Shown: piece after piece, positions 47,842 to 59,750 of the stretch
How positions within the stretch are numbered: position 1 is the stretch's first letter
How the letters are laid out: each line of letters begins with the position of its first letter
Assembly: GCF_041260155.1 (NCBI RefSeq)
Contig: NC_091946.1
Location: forward strand, 22,250,641 to 22,314,640
DNA: 64,000 bases
From: Ptychodera flava
Taxonomy: Eukaryota; Hemichordata; Enteropneusta; Ptychoderidae
Reading direction: 5' to 3'
Notes under the pieces: generated by a model
What the model saw: only the letters and a program-made list of their open reading frames with translations
Database searches by the model: none
What the model was told of the DNA's origin: nothing
Position numbers and translations under genes: made by a program

Positions 47842-48185
47842 TTAAGGTATTATGCATCCCGAAAATGAAAGACTTAAACTTTTGCTCAAACTTTCTTTGA
47901 TGAAACTTTCAGTCATTCTCTCACTAAATCAAGAATAAAAATCGGGGAGAACCGACAAATTTTGGTACTAGAGAAACAAATAACCCTAGATTTATCGATA
48001 TTTAAAATTCAAAATCACCGCCATCCCTGTGTCATCTCTATGGAGAAAAAAATAAAATTTTAGGATTTCGAAAAAGTAAGCCGGTGAAAGTTTTCTTACA
48101 CCGAGAGCTTTAAAAGTAACTCCCACAAGTGGTATATCAGAAAAGTTGTAAAAGTTTGAGAATCCGAATATCTCTCCCCGAGGCA
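47842..48185 (+). mobile_element. TTAA MITE family B, copy 8 (in unit 1)
   Basis: Starts TTAAGGTATTATGCATCCCG. The right tip is deleted relative to the copy at 59383, but both sit at the same place in the two duplication units. The insertion therefore predates the duplication. Confidence 0.8.
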
Positions 48186-48866
48186 CGAGGTGACAATATG
48201 GTTAACATGCATTGAGCGACTGGTCACAGAAATCACGTAGCAATATGACATGTGTCTGTTTTCCCATCAGGCATTGCTTTGTTTGACAAAGACTGAAAGA
48301 GGGCGTCTGGTGTAATTCAGAAATCCAAAGTTTTAAGTCCTATCTTCATGTGATTAACACCTTAGAATGTTGAAGCAAATAAAACTAGTACTCGTATGGA
48401 TCGGATGACGTGGCACCTTGCAAGGCCACAGCACATGTTCAAACATTATCTTCAGCTTAGGGAGCCGTTATTATTTATGGCCTGGGGGTTGGAGGAATCT
48501 GAGGGGGTCACTCAAAAAATTGAGAGCTACATGGGAGGTTGCTCAAAATGTTGAGAGAAAGAAGGGGTACTCCATTTTTGGTGAAAAATAAATTGAAACA
48601 CCTCTGACATTGCACCGTTGCACACATCAATTTCTCAAAATTTTCGATGCGAGAGGTATCCCCCTCTCGTGCTCTCCCCTTGGAGTGTTCTAATACTTTA
48701 TACTTAGTAAAAAAAGCAAACAAAAAACAAATGCAAGAGAACTCACAAATTGCGTCACACTGCAACATTGTAGTCTAGGACAAACTGAACTGTTGTGAAT
48801 TCACCCTTTATTATCACCAAAACGTGTATTTTAATTCACTTCCCAGTTAAATAACCATTTTGACAT

Positions 48867-49093
48867 TTAAAGGTATACTGTCACCTGTTCCAATTTTGCC
48901 ACAGTTACCATGGAAAGAGAAAATCTAACCAATCACAGATTTTAAGCGGGTGGCCGCTTTTTAAAAACAGTGCCCTAACATGGACATTTTGAATACCGTA
49001 TTCATGAATATTTTGAATATACCGTATTCATGCTATACCGTAATATGACCATATATGGGCATATTTAGATTACAGGTGACTGTATACCTTTAA
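48867..49093. mobile_element. TTAA MITE family C
   Basis: About 227 bp between TTAA sites with 22-bp inverted ends differing at one base (TTAAAGGTATACTGTCACC on the left, mirrored on the right by GGTGACTGTATACCTTTAA). Non-coding. It is absent from the corresponding site at about 60550 in unit 2. Confidence 0.85.
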
Positions 49094-49335
49094 ATGGGGT
49101 GGTCGTCGGAACTCTGCTCAAAGGTTGCCAGAGATCCCTACGACCGATGTAAATACTGTATCAAGGGTATATTGTCGATTAATGAAAGATGAAACATGCT
49201 TGTTAACAATAAATATTATAAAATTTATATGTTGCAGCTATGTTGAAGTGATGCATATAGATATCACGCATGAAATACATTGTTTGTAAACAAGAACGTC
49301 GCACACGCGCAATTCCGACGACCACCCCCCTTTAA
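49090..49335 (+). mobile_element. TTAA MITE family A, copy 3
   Basis: A 246-bp copy with ends TTAAATGGGGTGGTCGTCGG and CCGACGACCACCCCCCTTTAA (TTAA at 49332-49335). It shares its left TTAA with the family C element. Both are missing from unit 2. Confidence 0.85.
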
Positions 49336-49818
49336 CTATACCGTATTCATGCTTTTCATTAGATGTTGGCAGCTGGAGAAATTTCCTCATGGCTGGCGAG
49401 GTTGCAAACAAATAATGAATGGATTAAAAAATACTGACTCTGACTGATGGTCCTCTAATATCGTCTGCAGAAATCTAAGATTTTGCAAATGACACAAAAA
49501 GGTCGCAGACTTTCCATTCCTGCATATTCTTTGGTCTTCAATCTCACGCAAACTGAGAACTGTTTTTTTATAAAATGTATTATAATTGTTTGGTTGTTTA
49601 ATATTGTGACTCAAACACTGATCGTGCAAAAAAAGTAATAAAATATCTGTTTTTCAACCGTCATCAGATAACTAATGATAATCTAGCAGGGTACTTCAGG
49701 AGTTGAAAGGCCTTTACTATTGCTGTATTGTTGTAAATTTTACAAATATATGTATTGATATTTAACTTTTCTAAGTGGGGGGGGGCAGTCAAAATTTCTG
49801 TGTTAGGCCGCGAAAAAT

Positions 49819-50549
49819 AAAACGTTTGTTTCTCAACCTATACATATTGAAAAATTATGCGGTGACGTAGGTGTTTTTTTCTAATTTTTCATTCTTCAAT
49901 CATCAAGAACGTGCAAAAAAAAAAAAATCAAGAAAAATCTTAGAAATACGCTCAGAGATAAATGCACAGCAGAGATGCTTTAGTAGTTTTGTATAGCAAC
50001 AGTTCTGCGGTTTAAGCAATGCACAGTTATGACAGCTTAACATCACAGCGACATATGTGGACAGTTCTGAATCGAATGTTGAGTTATTTTGTTCACAGTT
50101 CTGTTTTTTATACAGCACTGTGTTATGCACTACCGTCGCGTAATTTTTTCCATTTTATATTTCCTCGACCATGAGCAGAAAAAACCGGTTGACGCGGCGG
50201 GTCTAAATTGACGCGCACGAGGATAAGAAACTTTTTATTTGCCTTGGCCTTAGAGAGAGGGTTATTCAAATTCATCATGGTTGACGGGCGCGAGGGGTCA
50301 TTCGATATTTCGGCGTTTCCGATGACATTCCTCTTGACCCCCCGGCCGTAAATAATGACGGCTCCCTTATCAGGCTCTCATTTTGTTTTCACTGAGTCAT
50401 AGGGACGTCCACTTTCTTCGCTATACTTCGAGTAATTATATAAGTTGATTTCAGATTTAATGGAACGCAAAAGTATGCAAGGCGTGATTTAGATAGGTGT
50501 ATATACACTCGGATCAAAAGTTCACTACGTCGAGTATCCGACACATGGT
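49819..50549. other. Block inverted relative to the other duplication unit
   Basis: This segment matches the reverse complement of 61011-61751 (for example AACGTTTGTTTCTC at 49820, and GGACGTCCACTTTCTTCGC near 50403), while sequences on both sides match in direct orientation. It contains AGGGAGCCGT-type repeat sequence but no gene. Confidence 0.85.
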
Positions 50550-50912
50550 CTTTTTGTTTCGAAAAGCCCTGATTCTGTCTCTTCCAAAGCAGGTTGTTAT
50601 TTGCAATAACTTTTACTGATAGGTCGAATTATGTAAGACCAACGGATCATATACAGTTCGTCAGTTTCAAACCACATCTTGCACTTATTGACTGTGGCAC
50701 AGCGGCGAGAAACGTGAAAGTGAGAGATTTCGCGATGAACTGTGGACTGCGCGCGTGAACAACGCGATATTCGTACGTCAGAAAAGCGCATTCTTCTTGC
50801 CATGCCAACGAGCACAAAGACAGTTTCGTGAACTCGTCAATTCTGCCTCACAAATCGTGTGCGCTGTCTACTTCAACCATGACCTTACACAATTTTTCGG
50901 AAATCTGCCAAT

Positions 50913-52277
50913 ATGGCTAACTATATTACTGTGCTGGTGTACATCGCACTGTACTTTTTCAGTGCACTGTACAGTGCACTGCGCCAAGTACCAATCGTCG
51001 GCTTATATCTATGGGCTTTTGAGAAGGTGCTTTGGGCTTCGATCCAGGCGCCCTTCTATGCCTATGGTGTCTGGAGAAACTTGAAGAAGACTGCCATCAC
51101 TGTTTCGCTCTTCCCTCTGTGGCCGATTATACTCCCAGTCGCAGTTATCGATAGTTTCATATACGCAGTAAGAGTGCAAATAGCGGGCAAGTCTGCTTAT
51201 GGAGATGCTGGCACCCGTAGATCATGGCCCAGCTTGGTACACTCGATGTCGGCAGATGGAAAAATGACTATTACCGTAACGGAACTATTGGAGTTTCTTC
51301 TGCACCAATTCCCGATCGCTGTATTACGAATGGTTACCATGGCTTTGAAAACGCTTACGATGAAGACTTTGAACTTGATGTTGCTACCCTACCTGTTGCC
51401 TCTGCGAATCCTCAAGATGACTTTCGGGTGTCTTGTCCGAAGCTTCTTTGGCGACCAGACCGATGAAACCGAGATGATTGACCGTGAACCGAACGATATC
51501 GAACCGGAGACATTGGTAACGCAAATATTGATGTTTCTTCCGACTGATTTCCCTATCGCTGTATTCCGAGAGATCATCATGACTGTCAAAACGCTTATGA
51601 TGAAGACCTTGGACTTGATGTTGCTACCCTACCTCTTGCCTCTGCGAATGCTCGAGATCGTGCCTTTTGGGCGTCTTGTCCGAAGCTTCTTTGGCGACCA
51701 GACCGATGAAACAGAGACCACTGACCGTGAACCGAACGATACCGAACCAGAGATATTGAACCCTAAGGAAAGTGAGCAAGTTCCCCGCGCTGGGTCTGTA
51801 GACAATGACGGTGCCTGCTGTTGCCGTTGTCGATGCTCCACTGACGATCGCTCGGCTGTGACGAAGAAGAATGCGGAAAATTCAGGCGATGGCACAACTG
51901 ACTTTTGGAGAAGAGAGTCGCACGAGGAATACTGCATGAACATGTTGAAGAGACTGCAGTCCGATATGGAAGACTCCCAAAGACAACTCTCTATCATCGA
52001 CGAAAGTCTGACTCGCCAAGCGGAACAAAACAAAAGACGTGATGAGCGTATGCAAGATATGGATAATATGGTTGACAATAAATTGGAACGATTATCAAAC
52101 GCGTTAGTGATGCTCATCGTAGCAGCAAGTAACGGTGATGACAGACCTGCAGCAGACGTTAAGGCTGAACGTTCTGGCGGAGGAAACGGCCGACAGGATC
52201 TTGGTGATCGCAATGGAGCTATGCCAGGACCGTCGGGTAACGGTGGCGCTAACGGGGAATCTGCAGGCCTGGTTTAA
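50913..52277 (+). CDS. B1: intact B-type membrane/coiled-coil protein, family unknown
   Basis: ATG-started, intronless frame of 454 residues. The N-terminal hydrophobic region (about 3-90) can form two or three membrane segments (ITVLVYIALYFFSALYSAL; AITVSLFPLWPIILPVAVID). Two tandem copies of an 80-residue hydrophobic unit follow (about 124-201 and 204-281), each with FPIAVxR, KTLxLMLLPYLLPLR and LVRSFFGDQTDETE. Next come a cysteine cluster CCCRCRC (302-308), a coiled coil (about 335-400) and a Gly/Asn/Ser-rich tail ending GESAGLV. The cysteines beside membrane segments could be acylated (inference). An AATAAA follows at 52474. I recognise no known family. It is closely related to B2 and more distantly to A1. 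Function unknown; a lineage-specific membrane protein is the best description. Confidence 0.7.
   Translation: MANYITVLVYIALYFFSALYSALRQVPIVGLYLWAFEKVLWASIQAPFYAYGVWRNLKKTAITVSLFPLWPIILPVAVIDSFIYAVRVQIAGKSAYGDAGTRRSWPSLVHSMSADGKMTITVTELLEFLLHQFPIAVLRMVTMALKTLTMKTLNLMLLPYLLPLRILKMTFGCLVRSFFGDQTDETEMIDREPNDIEPETLVTQILMFLPTDFPIAVFREIIMTVKTLMMKTLDLMLLPYLLPLRMLEIVPFGRLVRSFFGDQTDETETTDREPNDTEPEILNPKESEQVPRAGSVDNDGACCCRCRCSTDDRSAVTKKNAENSGDGTTDFWRRESHEEYCMNMLKRLQSDMEDSQRQLSIIDESLTRQAEQNKRRDERMQDMDNMVDNKLERLSNALVMLIVAASNGDDRPAADVKAERSGGGNGRQDLGDRNGAMPGPSGNGGANGESAGLV
50960..50981. repeat. Perfect 22-bp palindrome inside the B1 coding sequence
   Basis: CAGTGCACTGT followed by its exact reverse complement, coding for SALYSAL in the first membrane segment. 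The same palindrome is present in B2 near 62188. Confidence 0.9.
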
Positions 52278-52343
52278 AAAGCGTGCATGCTCACAGCGCT
52301 TCCAACTCCGGCCGGATTGGCAAGTGAATTGATATGGTTTTAA
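52278..52343 (+). other. In-frame continuation after the B1 stop codon
   Basis: After TAA (52275-52277) the same frame stays open for 21 codons to TAA at 52341-52343 and encodes PAGLASELIWF at its end, matching the A1 C terminus PGLANRYMWF. B2 has the same arrangement. It is either the remnant of a longer ancestral tail or a read-through extension. Confidence 0.6.
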
Positions 52344-52473
52344 TTGACCTGTATCATTTAAAACCGAGAATTTTTTTTTTCAGATTTGCAGACATTCAAT
52401 ATTTTATCTCCGGAACATCAGTTGTGAGATTAAGCACGAATGTAGAAGAGAGAGAGAATGTGCATTGACATTA

Positions 52474-52479
52474 AATAAA
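52474..52479 (+). terminator. Polyadenylation signal of B1
   Basis: AATAAA about 200 bp after the B1 stop, followed within 40 bp by a T-rich/GT stretch. The same signal is kept in B2 (63700-63705). Confidence 0.6.
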
Positions 52480-52730
52480 AATATCATACCATATAACGGA
52501 ACTTGATTGTTTTATTCATAAAGTAGGTTTCAACACCGTCACATACTCCCGGGCACATACTACATTGTAATTATGTACAGTCAAAACATTGCAAAGCGTC
52601 CGGACTCAAATGGTGTGGCATTGACCCTATAATACTCTTGACAGTTCAAACTGCTCGTGCACAAACTGTACAATTTCTCTTGGTAAGCTATACAGACAAC
52701 AACAACAGATTACATTTATGTGTCTAATAG

Positions 52731-52874
52731 AATCTCACACCCCCAATGACCTGGGATCAGATTTCTCACACGAGTTGGGGATATTTTGTCTCACACTCGC
52801 CTGCGGCTCGTGTGAGACAAAATATCCCCAACGAGTGTGAGAAATCTGATCCCAGGTCCTTGGTGTGTGAGATT
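52731..52874. mobile_element. Near-perfect fold-back element
   Basis: A 144-bp palindrome centred near 52802, with arms AATCTCACAC... and ...GTGTGAGATT and inner pairs such as GGGATATTTTGTCTCACAC with GTGTGAGACAAAATATCCCC. It lies just beyond the end of duplication unit 1. Related TCTCACA and GATCCCACA strings up to about 53190 may belong to a larger element. Confidence 0.8.
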
Positions 52875-55216
52875 CTTTTTCTCACATGACCACAAAATGC
52901 GTTAAATTCACATTGGACACGTTCAACATTATCCAAAATCGTAACAACTCTGTCGTCTGCCACTGTACTTTGACCCGCTTACTTTGTAGTTCCGGTCCGT
53001 GTGTTACTCGTCGTGCCATTGGATAACATTTTGCGCGTGGAACGAAACGGACTGTCTATCATCCAATCAGAGCTTGTGTAATATTTACTGCAGAGTATGG
53101 GATGGTTTCTGAGAGGTGGGATCGATTTTTCCCACACAGTCGATCCCACACTCCCAGTGGCCAGGAATGTGAGAAAAGGCAATCTCACTGCTCTATACAA
53201 CAGCGATATCGCGTTGCAACTGTATTTGCAATTATCTCAGACACTCCGAGATTTTATAAATTAGGGGGTGTTTTCTGGTTTATTTTTCTCCTACATTTTT
53301 CTCCTACATAAGGGTGTCTCTTTTATTGACAAACACCAGGTATGAGGTGTTTTGAAATTCCGTTGGACAAGCATGGGTATCCCAGCCTTCCATTTCAGTG
53401 CCACCACTGGTATAACGGTCTGAGAGTTCAGACTTGGCTTGTGTCGTTGAAGAATCTTCAAATACGAAATTCTGTTATTACTTTGGTTAGATAAAAAGTC
53501 TACAAAAACCAAAATCCAGGAAATTATTCCAAAATCTTTAGGATTTATTACTTTCACCTTGTCAATCGGAAAAGCGACTATTGACGAAAGTCATCGGGGA
53601 CGTGTGAGTGGGACGCCTGTGGTGAGGACGACAGCAAGCGTATGAAGGGCGCCGCTACACAGGCCAGCAAAACATTGATATGAATCCAACATGCTGCGCT
53701 GTTTTAATTTGAACCTGTTTGTGTGCTCCATCCTAAGCTGTTGATTTGATTGTGGCCGAGAAATCTTAACGTGTCTTTACTTGTGATATGGTTACAAGTG
53801 ACTGGTTTTCGTGGCATTTACAAATTTTGTGGAGGGTTGAAATTTTCACGAGGCTGTAGTCATGTTGCTCACTGCGGGGCTGGGTCGTCTGTTCGAACAA
53901 TCGATCTCGTATTCGGTTCTCTGCACTCAATCGTACTGGTACGTTGGAGAGCAGAGCACCCGGCAGGAGATCGTGCAGTCCATTGATCGATCTAGCAGAC
54001 TACCCTACCCACGAGCGCCAATGTGAGAAGTTTCCGTAGAAAAATCAGCGTACAAGTTATAGCAGTGATAGAGTGAATCGAATATTTCCATCTAAAACTT
54101 TGATGCTTATGGTTTTTAGCGAAACTGACAAACAACAGAACAAGGAGAGCAACTTGACTAGCTTATTTGATTGTACGAGGTCATAGGTGCCTAAGGCTTG
54201 TTGAGAATGGTATAGGGCGTGTCGTCTTTTGGTATACCCTAGTATACAAGGGTCGATAGCTGCCGCACCATTCTGATATGATCGTCACACAACTCAATGA
54301 GCATTTTGAAACAAGTATCTACTCTAATAAACTGCAGCAAAATGACATTACAATTAAGATTGCCGAAAACTTGAAATACACCAGGGCTTTGCAATGGCTA
54401 GAATCAGAAAGTTACATGAACTGACACGAGTGAGAAAAATAGACAAATTTAAAACTAGGTGTCACTTATTAATTTAATCGCTACCCTAATTTGACACGAT
54501 GTGGTGTTTAGAATAAACATTTTTCTTAAAAAAGCCAAGAATTCCAGCACATTCGCTTCAGCCTTTGCGGGATATTATGAATTTCTGTTTTTATATCTTG
54601 AATTGCTTAAACTTATTGATTTTTAGTTGGTGACTCAAAATATTTGCAATATATGGCAGGCAACTCCATGGTATAATAGAACAACTTCGACCAAATCATT
54701 GACCACATTAAATCATTAATAAAGTACACGTCAGGCCAGGGTCACAAATTACGCGCCCAGTGTGATCGGCAGTTTTGGGCCGCTTATTAAGCCTCTGTCT
54801 TATAAATTTCGATAAATTTCGACTGTCAACATAATCCACGTGTTCTGCAGAAGGTCATGTCCAACAATGAGTCCGATGATCGAAAAAATATTCGAAATAT
54901 TTACGATTCATTTCTACCGCCAGTTAATCGATTTCGCTCAAATATCGAAAATCGTTTTGTAGATGTTCGCCATCTCTGTTAGAAATACTGTTTTCAAGTA
55001 TATTTGTGTAGGTACGCAAATGACATTTCGCAAGAAGTAAGAGCGAAGTAAGAGCTTTAAAATGATACCTATGTTGTGGTTGTCCGACGCAAACTAAAAA
55101 TGGTACACGATTTTGAAAATGTGTTGACAGAGTGGCCACACAATTGTTTGACATCATTATGACAGATTATGGTAGAATATTTGATCCCTCCTATACAAAT
55201 AGCCCTTACACGCCAC
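52875..55216. other. Spacer between duplication units, part 1
   Basis: Only short frames without family resemblance. No gene is supported. Confidence 0.4.
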
Positions 55217-55740
55217 GGTACTTTATTACTTTCGAATATAAACTTTAATTTTCTTGATAATATCTTTAAAATTTGTAAGCGATTTTATTTCTCCACCGTG
55301 AATTTTTAATTTTATACGGGAAACTTTATTTTGGAGTGAAATGTTTTAAAACACTTTGAACAAAAAACTTTAATTTGAAAAAATATACTTAACTTTAACT
55401 TAAACAAAATATTTGTTTCTCAAAAGTATTTTCTTTATTTTGTAAAACAAAAGTAAGATTTTTCAAGAGTAGCAACTCCCCTACATGTCATATACTTTCT
55501 AATATTAAACTCTTATTTCTTAACAATATATTTAGCATTTGTAAGAAATTGTATTTCTCCACTGCAAACTTTTAATTCTGTACGGGAAACTTTATTTTTG
55601 GGGTAAACTGTTTTTAAAAAATTTTAACAAAGAAACTTTAACTTTTATAACTTTAACTCTAAACAAAATATTTGTTCTCAAAAGCATTTTTATTTTATAA
55701 AACAGAAGTAAAAATTGTTCAAGAATACCAACTCAAAACT
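55217..55740. repeat. Diverged tandem duplication, about 264-bp period
   Basis: Two AT-rich units begin near 55230 and 55494 and share TTATTTCTCCAC, TACGGGAAACTTTATTTT and CAAAATATTTGTT in the same order with many differences. A possible third, weaker unit follows near 55800. Non-coding. Confidence 0.7.
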
Positions 55741-56844
55741 CGTTTAAGATTTTTGCTGAGCTCGAACTGTGTTACTTAAATGTATGATATAACCTTATGT
55801 CTTTGGAGCAGAAAACTTAAATTCTTTAAGGAAAAGTTTTATTATCCAAGAGTAAATTTAATTTCTTCATGAAAAAATGATTTTCTGAGGGCAGCAAATT
55901 GAAACACATTGAATATTTTTTTCTATAATGGAGCGCAATTGTTTTTCTGAAGACAATAAAATTAATTCCTTTAAGATATATTTTCTACATATGAGTGTGA
56001 TTCAAGCATTTGGTAAAACTGAACTCAGAAAGAACGAAAAAGGACGGATGAAAAAGTCAAATTTACTGTTCTTCAGAGCGCAATTTAGTTCTAAGGAGAA
56101 ATATTTCATGTGAGGGCGCAATTACCAGTAATGCATAGCAAACTCTTTCTAGCGAGGGTAACATATTTTGGGGAAGGTAAAACATTTTTCCGACAAGCGC
56201 AAAAATCACAGAAATGTCAACAGCTCCTTCCCTATATCTTCCAGTTTTTATTCGTAAAGGCAAAACACCTTCTCTGAATGTGCTCATTTTAGCGCGCTTT
56301 CATTTCGATGCTCTTTCGCATTCAAAGCAAAGTTTAATGTTATGTACTTTTAATCATTCTGTCTCTATTTTTTGTAATATTTTTCCCTTTTTGTGTTTTA
56401 ATGTATTGGATAGCATATGCAATTTAGTGTTTCGTTTGTTTTATCCTGAAAGAAACTTAGTATTATAAAATGAGCCACTATGTTCAAGCCGCAAACGACT
56501 TGAGGCTAGACTTCAGTTTACATAGAATAGTCCATCTGAGTCAAAATTCAGATAATCACAAATATTACATATATGAGCAGCCAGTTAAAGCAGATCTGAT
56601 TCGAGTCATGAACTGTCTTTCCACAATTCTGCCATTGGCTGTGATACGATCATTTTTTTAATTTGGGATTTCACTGACTGAGGATGGCACCAGCGTTAAG
56701 TTCGATAAGTGTCTCTGCGTGAGATTTAACTTGATCTGAGCTAAACCCGACTAAACGATAGAGTATCACGTAGACGTTGCTTCGCTTGTAACACTTTCTT
56801 CTTTTGTTCCACATTTTCCAGGGCGAATTTTAATTTATAATTGG
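55741..56844. other. Spacer between duplication units, part 2
   Basis: AT-rich. No supported gene or element. Confidence 0.4.
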
Positions 56845-58195
56845 TGAAGGAATGACATAACGGGGCAAACATAGAACGTGAAGAGACAAGCCGGGAGTGT
56901 GAGTCGATGCATGGTCGATGCAACAACGCTATATTGCCAATGCAGATCTACTCGCCATGACAACAAGCACAAAGATAGCTTCGCTAAATCACCTTCGGCT
57001 TCGATCCAGGTAGGGGGTTCTATGCACATGGTGTCGGAGGAACTCTGCTGCCACCGTTTTGGTGATTACGCTCTTCCCGTTTTGGCCCGTATACTCACGG
57101 TCTGCAATGATTTGAAACCGAGATGACCAGCCGTGGACCTAGCGATATACCGTGCCGAAGACGTTGAACCCTGAGGACGGCTCACACCTTCACCGTAGAG
57201 GGCCTGTCGGTAGTGTCGACACCGGACCGAAGCCGCCGATTTGCCGACACTGATAAGTTTGGTATTTCACATACTGATTTTGCTATGTCGCCTGCCAATT
57301 GCCTGCTTTCACCGTTGCCTGTACTCAATTGCACGTTATATCATCGGAAATATTGACGACAGCTCGGTTGATCTTCCTACACAGACGAATGAGGAAATTC
57401 AGGCGACATCAATACTGACAACTTCCTGAGAAGACATGCTCCGAGAAGACATCATGATAAGTGCAATGATCAGAATGCAGTGTCGTCTAGGGAAATTCAA
57501 CGACACGATAGGAAAAATTTGTGTTCACCGAAGACAGACTGCTTCGCGAAATGAGACATAAGATGCTGATAAGCGCCGAACGTATCGATGTTATTGCTGA
57601 TAGGGTCGACACTTTGGAACGGGTCACAAACGATCGTGGTGAGATGCGAATCGCAGTCGACGGTGGCGACCGACCAGCGGACGATCACGCTGAACAAAAT
57701 GATAGACAAAGTCCCGACGGACAAGAGGAAGAACGCAATAGAGCCGTGCAAGCGCCGGCCGTATCTGGTAACGGCGGGGCAAACGATAGGTCTACAGGTC
57801 GCAGACGATCAAACCACCTGGTTAATTTCTCTCTGCCCGGATTGGCTAACCGAAATATGTGGTTTTAGGCGTAATATTTGCAACTAAGATCGTGCAATGC
57901 ACTGACATATTCATTGAAAAGTGTACGCATTACCATGAAATTAAAACGTAGTACAACTTATGAATTAGTCTTATTGTTTTTATACAATACAAAGTCTCCT
58001 GGAATATAGCTATTGCAAAACATTAAACTGACATGCAGCTCTATGCATATACTCGACTAAAACGAATACGAGTTGGCGCGTAGGCTACTTCTCAGAGATG
58101 GGCGTATCTTGCCTTAATCATGTGAAACCTTTCTCAATAATTACCATTGTATCGTACTTCCAACCACTATTTCACGCACTGTACGCAGCTGCAGG
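56845..58195 (+). pseudogene. A2: degraded copy of the A-type gene
   Basis: It aligns along its length with 45288-47000. Recognisable fragments include a hydrophobic segment (LVFHILILLCRLPIACF, frame 57241-57429) and an open 115-codon C-terminal frame (57521-57868) with EEERNRAV, GNGGAND and the end SLPGLANRNMWF. Earlier parts lie in other frames with several small insertions and deletions, so no single frame covers the gene. It is probably a pseudogene, though the C-terminal frame could still be expressed. Confidence 0.65.
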
Positions 58196-58200
58196 TTTTA

Positions 58201-58940
<740 letters not shown>

Positions 58941-59382
58941 GTAAATCCTATATTTTCAAGCGAGCAATAAAATAGTATTATTATTGTATTTACCCCTCAC
59001 GCGTTTGTGGAGGGACCGTTCCATTGGATATTTTGTCTTCCCTGTTACAAATATTATTTTACTTCGTCTATTGACCTCCGTAATAGTATTTTCCGTCTTC
59101 GCGGACTGGTGGCACATGCTTGTGTTTCATAAGATGCACCAAGATGCAGTTTTCAAGATACAATGTCCGGCGACTACTTCAATACTCAAATGTGGCGGTT
59201 TGTGGCCTGCCGAAAATACGAACAGAAGTCTCTCAAGTTGCTAACATTTTCGATAATTCGTTCTAAGACTTTTTTCCTCAGCTACAAGTTGCAGTTTCCA
59301 TCACTTATTCCTCGAATCCAAAAATGTTCGTTTCTGTCGTAAAGGAAACATTTCATTAATTATTTCAACCAAATTAACGATG
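58941..59382. other. Non-coding segment shared between units
   Basis: 59020-59260 aligns with 47510-47720. No gene recognised. Confidence 0.5.
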
Positions 59383-59750
59383 TTAAGGTAGTAGGCCCCT
59401 ATGCACCCCGAAAATGAAACTTTTGTTCAAACTTTCCTTAATGAAACTTTCAGCCATTCTCTCACTAAATCAAGAATAAAAATCGGGGGTCACCGTGCAA
59501 ATTTTGGTACTAGAGAAACAAATAACCCAAGATGTATCGATATTTAAAATTGAAAATGACCGCCATCCCTGTGTTATGTCTATGGAGAAAAAAAATGAAA
59601 TTTTAGAATTTCGAAAAGTTAAGCCGGTGAAAAATGTTCTTACACCAAGAGCTTTACATTGTAAAATGTACCCTACAAGTGCTAGATCAGAAAATAATTG
59701 TAAAAGTTTGAGAGTCAGAATATCTCTCCCCGAGGCAGGTTTTACCTTAA
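59383..59750 (+). mobile_element. TTAA MITE family B, copy 9 (in unit 2)
   Basis: Full-length copy with TTAAGGTAGTAGGCCCC at the left and GGCAGGTTTTACCTTAA at the right, at the same position as the copy at 47842 in unit 1. Confidence 0.85.

Larger units (their letters stand above)
45285..52680 (+). repeat. Segmental duplication unit 1 (A1-B1)
   Basis: About 7.4 kb align in order with 56845-63902: the A-type gene and its 3' flank, the segment at 47500-47760 (compare 59020-59260), a MITE B copy, 48200-48860 (compare 59780-60550), 49340-49790 (compare 60560-61005) and the B-type gene. The exceptions are an inverted block and several private insertions. Confidence 0.85.

Noticed and set aside
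50755-51084. 109-codon frame overlapping the B1 start
   Set aside because: Starts at GTG and is a shadow of the B1 frame; B1 itself has an ATG and a conserved downstream signal.
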